A stretch of 64,000 bases of DNA from a bacterium. GTDB lineage: Bacteria; SZUA-182; DTGQ01. The notes beneath the pieces are model-generated. The model did not search any database and had not been told where the DNA came from. It saw nothing but the letters and a program-made list of their open reading frames with translations. Below are positions 60,401-64,000 of this stretch, one piece after another. How positions within the stretch are numbered: the stretch's first letter is position 1; each line of letters opens with the position of its first letter. The stretch is taken from contig JBFLZW010000031.1 in assembly GCA_040755755.1 (NCBI GenBank), forward strand, positions 81,371-145,370, given 5' to 3'. Both the position numbers and the translations under genes were made by a program.

Positions 60401-60805
60401 ACTCCTGACAATAGAGCTTACAACCGGGTCATTCTCTCTTTTATCCTGATGAAGCAAAGCCTCAGAATCGGAAGACGAGCAAGTTTTCACCTCTGGTGAG
60501 AATTGGGGGAGGAGACTAATTTGGTCATCATGCACCGACAGAAGACCGGCCTTGATACCGAATTTGATCAGCCGCCGTATCCAGTATTTATTTTCCCGGA
60601 TCACTTTTGGGGTTTTCCCCTGCTTGTGTAAATGATCTTCAAGATGATCCAGGAGGCAGGAGATTGAGACTTCCGGGATATCTCCCTCAGTTTCAACGCC
60701 GTACGCCTCATAGAGTTTTTTTAAGGCGGAGCGCAGCATGTAGATGCCGGAGGAAGTAATTTCTCCAGAAGTAATATACGTTTCCGACAGATTGTATAAG
60801 TTCAT
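57467..60805 (-). CDS. Membrane-bound CACHE-PAS-PAS sigma-54 activator (EBP2)
   Basis: A 1112-residue activator. Order: helical N-terminal domain (1-105) of unknown fold, polar linker, transmembrane helix (about 172-195), an extracytoplasmic dCACHE-like sensor (about 200-480, with [14 protein letters not shown]), a second helix (about 488-510), coiled coil, two PAS domains, the AAA+ domain (Walker [11 protein letters not shown] near 815; [10 protein letters not shown]) and a Fis-type HTH ([17 protein letters not shown]). Both PAS domains carry a Cys motif, [15 protein letters not shown] and [15 protein letters not shown]. Few sigma-54 activators are integral membrane proteins. It probably senses an external ligand and drives the RNA promoters downstream. 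Confidence 0.9.
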   Translation of the reverse strand: MNLYNLSETYITSGEITSSGIYMLRSALKKLYEAYGVETEGDIPEVSISCLLDHLEDHLHKQGKTPKVIRENKYWIRRLIKFGIKAGLLSVHDDQISLLPQFSPEVKTCSSSDSEALLHQDKRENDPVVSSIVRSGDDPQLRKEDDSHSRESGTPLPDAGFENVKIFKTPRTTKLLLILIGIVVLGMLVIADMIHRQFESYVFQQFQQHQLVIAQSVANGIREFMMETEHELNYLTQSRSIQLMDTRCQAELNRIYQINHNYIRSLKLIDSLGLVRFGVTEGGKVVERDTPSGLEKYLPSFQKWSDKAHTVLISSSSPRNKLLLVFVPITIICPMIKDLPEVADKQAQVRFLVAEIDVFKTAKTYLQHVNSGARKYGLLIDQDGNILYHPDDKYIGKKFLAEVSSSSYPPQYRQKFLEKIKKGAEGFSEESPPYDLRQLGNDQLKLFAYSPLRIHEQLWSVVVAAPYQEIHPINRVHRNIALLVIGLFCLVSLGSFIIFNVNKKRIKVEEEVKYLEKKLVMEDQIRKSEERLRAILESIGSDRISILDKDLHIIWANPVALQRYGEDIIGRKCYQVYKGSDHPCSSCPVQKTFSDGKIYSGEEFSIADKDGTSVLYLTSTSPIRDRNGKITSVVETSKDITERMRLQEAIKSSRDLLDAILNNMNDGIRVIDTKYNILFMNQNLIDLFGNQISKKCYRVFMGGDAPCNPCALDKIFQENQVPVNFIKEDKQKRLIEISASPLSIEEGSRSIIEVVRDITERKRLESQLIESEQRRIRELKERYRFGNIIGKNHKMQEIYELIQVVAQNMTTVLLLGESGTGKELIARAVHYNSPQHDKPFVEVCCSVLSENLLESELFGHVKGAFTGAIRDKIGRFEMADGGTIFLDEVGDISLSIQVKLLRVIQEREFVPVGGENIKKINVRIVAATNKDLKKAVENKEFREDLYYRLNVITIHIPPLRERMEDLPMLVNHFIEKFREKTNKPIQSISNQALDLMFAYSWPGNVRELENAIEHAFVKCEGTIIGLENLPLEIIHQQKNREYPVRPVDTPPIDQQQGIKQDLSLNDVKKDILLKVLKDTDWDTDESARILKISRATFYRWLKKYNISRNPVS

Positions 60806-60961
60806 ACCACGGGAATGAGAAATGCTGAGTTATACTCAGCAGGTAGCGGCCTGTTCGAATGACAATGATAGTCTCTATCGAGAGAGGCTCATAAAAGAAG
60901 CCTCATGGCGGTTTAAAGAGCCTCAATTCTGGAAAAAGCGGGCTTTTTCCAAGAGATGTCT

Positions 60962-61867
60962 TTACTGCAGTCGATCTTCGGCAATCTTGATCAACCTCCT
61001 GGGCAGATGTGAATCCAGGGGATAAGTAGCTGCGCCAAACCGTATATTCAGCTCGCCTTTGAGGTCTGAATGCAATCCATTTTCGTTGTTCTCAAATGCG
61101 CTAACCAAATTTTTCTTTAATCGGCTACAAAGGGTGGCAGACCCTTCCATGGTCGTTTCAGGCAAGATAACAGCAAACCCTGAGTTGTAACGGGCAATGA
61201 TATCCACATTTCGAATATTTCCGGATAAGACCTTTAATACCTCTAAAATTTCATGAGCGGAAGGAGGGGTGATTCCCGCTTCTTCCTCAATCTCCCGGGT
61301 GCCACAATCCAGGTGGCACAGCAACAGGGAGAGCCAATGCTCATGGCGTTGAGCTCTCTTGACCTCCATATCCAGTCGCTCAAAAAAGTACTGACTGTTA
61401 AATACACCAGTTTCAAGATCATGCATGATCCATTTATGGTTTTGGGTTAAAACCTCCTCAAGCTTATGCTTCAACCTCTCATTCTCCGCCTCCAGCGAAT
61501 GGCGCAGTATTCCCTTTCTAACTCCATCGATGAGCCGCATAGGGAGCAGGGGTTTAATCAGGTAATCGTCGATTCCTACATCGATTGCCTTTTTGATCAA
61601 AGCGGGAGTGGAATCAATGAGCATCAGGGAGATAAAAACTCTGGGAAACTCTTTTTTTATCCTCTCGGCGATTGGTAACAACATGCTGTTGGATACCCTC
61701 AGATCCAAAAGGACTGCTTGAAAACTTTCGCTCCTTAATAATTCCAATGCCTGGGTTTCCCCTTCAGCTACGGCAGTATCGAATCCATGTCCGATGAACA
61801 GTTCTTTATAGGCACTTCGAGTTTTGCTATCGTCATCAACAATTAAAATTCTCCCCTCATCACCCAT
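60962..61867 (-). CDS. Response regulator with degenerate GGDEF domain
   Basis: A 301-residue protein. The receiver domain (5-120) has ILIVDDDSKTRSAY and the phospho-Asp in AVLLDLRVSN, with the conserved Lys in YLIKPLLP. A coiled segment leads to a GGDEF-like domain (about 145-300) that begins HDLETGVFNSQYFFERLDMEV. The active-site loop reads ARYNSGFAVIL instead of RYGGDEF, so cyclic-di-GMP synthesis is unlikely. It lies 156 bp upstream of EBP2 on the same strand and may be its co-transcribed partner. GAGG precedes the ATG. Confidence 0.85.
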   Translation of the reverse strand: MGDEGRILIVDDDSKTRSAYKELFIGHGFDTAVAEGETQALELLRSESFQAVLLDLRVSNSMLLPIAERIKKEFPRVFISLMLIDSTPALIKKAIDVGIDDYLIKPLLPMRLIDGVRKGILRHSLEAENERLKHKLEEVLTQNHKWIMHDLETGVFNSQYFFERLDMEVKRAQRHEHWLSLLLCHLDCGTREIEEEAGITPPSAHEILEVLKVLSGNIRNVDIIARYNSGFAVILPETTMEGSATLCSRLKKNLVSAFENNENGLHSDLKGELNIRFGAATYPLDSHLPRRLIKIAEDRLQ

Positions 61868-62066
61868 ATATGCCCTCTATCTCCTTATGAAAACCGTAGC
61901 TTACAAACTTAAGTTGCACTCTCGATAAAAGCTTATTGTGAGCTATCGTCTGGCTCAAAGGAGCCGACCTCTCTCTCCAAAGGGGCAGGATTATATGACG
62001 TTATTCTTGCAGGGTTAATCTCATGCTCTCCTGAAACGGTACCGAAAAAAGTCCACCATTCATCTT

Positions 62067-63152
62067 TTATTTCTTCCGTTCAGTGGCTTTCATCCTCTCC
62101 CATGCATCAAAAAGAACGGGATAAATATCACAGCTCTTCTTATAGCTCTCATATGCACCTGCGAAATCTTGTGCATCTTCAAGCTTCCTCCCCTGCCGGT
62201 ATAAGGATATTGCCTGTTCCGCGTTCTGTTTGGCAATCTCCAGTTTTTCCTGGATCTCCTGGTCCGAGGGGTTTTGCTCCAGATATTTCCCGAAATACAC
62301 AACTACTTTATCCCATCTCTTTTGCCGGAAGAATTCCTCTCCCCGCGCTTTATTCGAGGAGCCGGAAGAAGAGGACACGGAAGCTGTTTTGGCTGTGGAG
62401 CTCTTTTTTTTCTTATTCTTGCCTTTGCCTGTGGACTTGGCTTTCGGTGTGCCCTCCGCAGACTTCAAGGACTCGGGCTCTGGCGTTAATACTGTATTTT
62501 CTTCTTTATTCTCCTGCTCCGGCTCCGGAGGGTTTCCCTGCTGGGTTTGTGCGGGTTCCTGAGAAGGCACATTTGAAGATATCCCCTGTTCGGCAGGTAA
62601 AGCCGTCTCCTTGGGCCTATCACCTGGCGTCGGTTGAACAACCCCGGCCTCTTGCGGCGGAGGAGATGGAGGTGGCGCCGGGCTCACGGCTTTCTCGCTC
62701 GGCTTCGATTGCGGCAGAGCGGGGCCAGAAGAAGCGGAGTCCGAAGAAGATGGGCCCTTCTGGGCGATAATGATAACCTTCTCAACCCGAAGAGGCTTGC
62801 CCTCCTCACCCGTTTTTTTCAAAACCATGACAAAGCTCTGACTGATTTTTCTCAGCCCCTCGTCGAGGGGAAGATTATCAAACTGCTGAGTCACCACTCC
62901 TTGAGCGTTTTCCCAGCCTTCGAAATTCACTCCGGTTTGACGCGCAATTTCCTGGATGACCTGTTGTATCCTGGCATTTTCCAGCTTTACTGACAAGAGA
63001 CCATTTTCCGCCTTGACCTGGATAAGCTCACTACCTTCGCGTACCACGGGATTTTGAGCCAGCGAAAAAGATGGGGAAAAGATTAAAATTACTCCACACA
63101 TGAATAAAAGAAACAAAATCATGCCCTGACAAATGACCTTCCTGTACTGCAT
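62067..63152 (-). CDS. Exported STN-domain protein with TPR-like C-terminus
   Basis: A 361-residue protein with a signal peptide (about 1-33, ending SFSLAQ), an STN/secretin N-terminal-like domain (about 45-130: LLSVKLENARIQQVIQEIARQTG and NLPLDEGLRKIS), a long Pro/Ser/Gln/Glu-rich linker (130-255) with a Lys cluster, and a C-terminal helical TPR-like part (about 265-360). STN domains sit in the periplasm in secretin and TonB systems. No secretin or other pilus/type II genes are adjacent, so the partner is unknown. Confidence 0.78.
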   Translation of the reverse strand: MQYRKVICQGMILFLLFMCGVILIFSPSFSLAQNPVVREGSELIQVKAENGLLSVKLENARIQQVIQEIARQTGVNFEGWENAQGVVTQQFDNLPLDEGLRKISQSFVMVLKKTGEEGKPLRVEKVIIIAQKGPSSSDSASSGPALPQSKPSEKAVSPAPPPSPPPQEAGVVQPTPGDRPKETALPAEQGISSNVPSQEPAQTQQGNPPEPEQENKEENTVLTPEPESLKSAEGTPKAKSTGKGKNKKKKSSTAKTASVSSSSGSSNKARGEEFFRQKRWDKVVVYFGKYLEQNPSDQEIQEKLEIAKQNAEQAISLYRQGRKLEDAQDFAGAYESYKKSCDIYPVLFDAWERMKATERKK

Positions 63153-63358
63153 GAATATTATCCTCGCCCTGAAAAATCAGAATGTTACACGAAAATCCAA
63201 AAAATGGTATACTTATTTAAAAATTTAATCATCATCAAAAATATCATATTATTACCACGATTGTCAATCTCTTTTTCTTTCCCCCTTCGGGGTCAAATTC
63301 CCTCCTTGAAACCGAAGGTGCAGAAGAAATTATCATTGTGCAGATAATCATAATTATA

Positions 63359-63387
63359 TTGACATGATCATGAAAAAAAATTAGACT
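63359..63387 (+). promoter_or_regulatory. Promoter of the membrane protein at 63475
   Basis: TTGACA (63359-63364), 17-bp spacer, TAGACT (63382-63387), about 80 bp upstream of the start codon. The remainder of the 63153-63474 gap is AT-rich and I see no gene in it. Confidence 0.6.
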
Positions 63388-63474
63388 GGAGGTGAATGAG
63401 GAAAACTTTAGCTGTCCCGCAGGCTCTCAAGAAGAGCATATGATAAATTCCTGGGCTAAAGGGGGAGACGAGTG

Positions 63475-63873
63475 ATGAAATGGGTTTTGTATACGATCAG
63501 CTTTTTGTGGATTATCCTGGGCACAGTTCAGATCCTGTATACTGAAAAGTCAACCGCTGCTTTGAGAAAACTCATGGCTGAACGCAATCCCAAAGTACTG
63601 GCTGTCTTTCCTTTCCTTATAGGGTTCCTGCTCTGCCTGGCAGCACTCCTGAACTATGACCATGTGGGCGGCACATCGATGTGGAAGCCGCTGTGGCTGG
63701 TTTTTTCCCTGGGACTTCTTGCCTGTATCAAAGGAATACTCTTCTTTTTTCTCCCGCCTCAGAGCACCAGAGAAGTTATCCAGTGGTGGTTTTACAAAGC
63801 CTCCGACCGACTCATTCGCCTCTGGGGATTGATCCTGGTTGTTTTAGGCATTGTGGTGATTTCCTGGATATAA
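63475..63873 (+). CDS. Small membrane protein, unknown function
   Basis: A 132-residue protein with about four hydrophobic helices: 1-18 (VLYTISFLWIILGTVQIL), 43-60 (AVFPFLIGFLLCLAALL), 70-92 (PLWLVFSLGLLACIKGILFFF) and 110-130 (LWGLILVVLGIVVISWI). ATG 63475 has GGGGGAG six or more bases upstream; a GTG three bases earlier is possible. No family is recognised. The remaining 63874-64000 holds only weak repeat-like sequence. Confidence 0.7.
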   Translation: MKWVLYTISFLWIILGTVQILYTEKSTAALRKLMAERNPKVLAVFPFLIGFLLCLAALLNYDHVGGTSMWKPLWLVFSLGLLACIKGILFFFLPPQSTREVIQWWFYKASDRLIRLWGLILVVLGIVVISWI

Positions 63874-64000
63874 TGTAGGCCCTTACTGCCCGTACAATAG
63901 AAATTTTGTTCAAACTTTGGTGCAAGAAGAGCCAGGAATCAAGAGTTGGAAGCCGGAAGAAGATTAAATGGTTAGATTGGCATTTAGTTTTATTAATTTT

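Overview
The window looks like a piece of chromosome from a Gram-negative, probably anaerobic bacterium with moderate GC. LPS-export genes (lptA, lptB, lptC), ftsEX-envC, sigma-54 with two sigma-54 activators, HprK with a mannose-type PTS, a hrcA-grpE locus under CIRCE, and selA/selB together suggest a Desulfobacterota-like (former Deltaproteobacteria) genome or a related candidate phylum. The sequence alone does not fix the lineage. Core genes are GC-richer and tightly packed. Toxin-antitoxin, restriction-modification and IS remnants are AT-richer and look acquired.

Layout. 1-3158: lon (5' end cut off) and a nicotinate phosphoribosyltransferase with an IS5-type relic at its stop codon. 3872-4517: PIN toxin-antitoxin pair. 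4687-11153 (minus): a sigma-54 activator (EBP1), selA, selB and a B12-binding radical SAM protein. 11495-18820: orphan NusG/RfaH-like factor, tsaD, then the division and cell-wall operon ftsE-ftsX-envC-ctpA-deacetylase. 18833-22006: split transketolase, khpA, mazG. 22154-24693: CIRCE-hrcA-grpE-rsmE, without dnaK or dnaJ. 24930-26518: low-complexity exported protein, a Clp fragment, VapBC. 26559-33272: eukaryotic-like signalling cluster (FHA, PP2C, trypsin-like protease, Ser/Thr kinase with PEGA, TPR/CsgG-like proteins). 33298-37578: RelE pair, IS relics, aspartic protease, a two-gene SufC-SufB set. 37676-40244: tRNA-Thr, pyrE, ptsI. 40370-51659 (minus): HPr, mannose-PTS IID/IIC/IIB/IIA, GH57 glucanotransferase, hprK, ptsN, hpf, rpoN, HU/IHF, lptBAC. 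51816-56023: metK, a SfiI-like R-M pair, RNase Z-like protein. 56315-63873: small membrane proteins, two tandem small-RNA genes, a membrane-bound sigma-54 activator (EBP2), a degenerate-GGDEF response regulator and an STN-domain protein.

The most interesting part is a candidate sigma-54 circuit. Two nearly identical 134/135-bp units (56808-56941 and 57026-57160) encode an apparent small RNA on the minus strand, ending in a strong hairpin plus 8-9 U. Each is preceded by a near-consensus -24/-12 sigma-54 promoter. A 28-bp palindrome with arms TATATGAAAATG lies about 170 bp upstream of the first promoter, a normal place for an activator site. A related pair of palindromes lies 120-160 bp upstream of another near-consensus sigma-54 promoter in front of EBP1, which heads the sel operon. 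With rpoN, EBP1 and EBP2 all in the window, this suggests an autoregulated sigma-54 system with tandem RNA outputs, analogous in logic to Qrr or GlmY/GlmZ but with no sequence similarity that I recognise. I could not run database searches, folding or alignment; every homology call rests on motif recognition.
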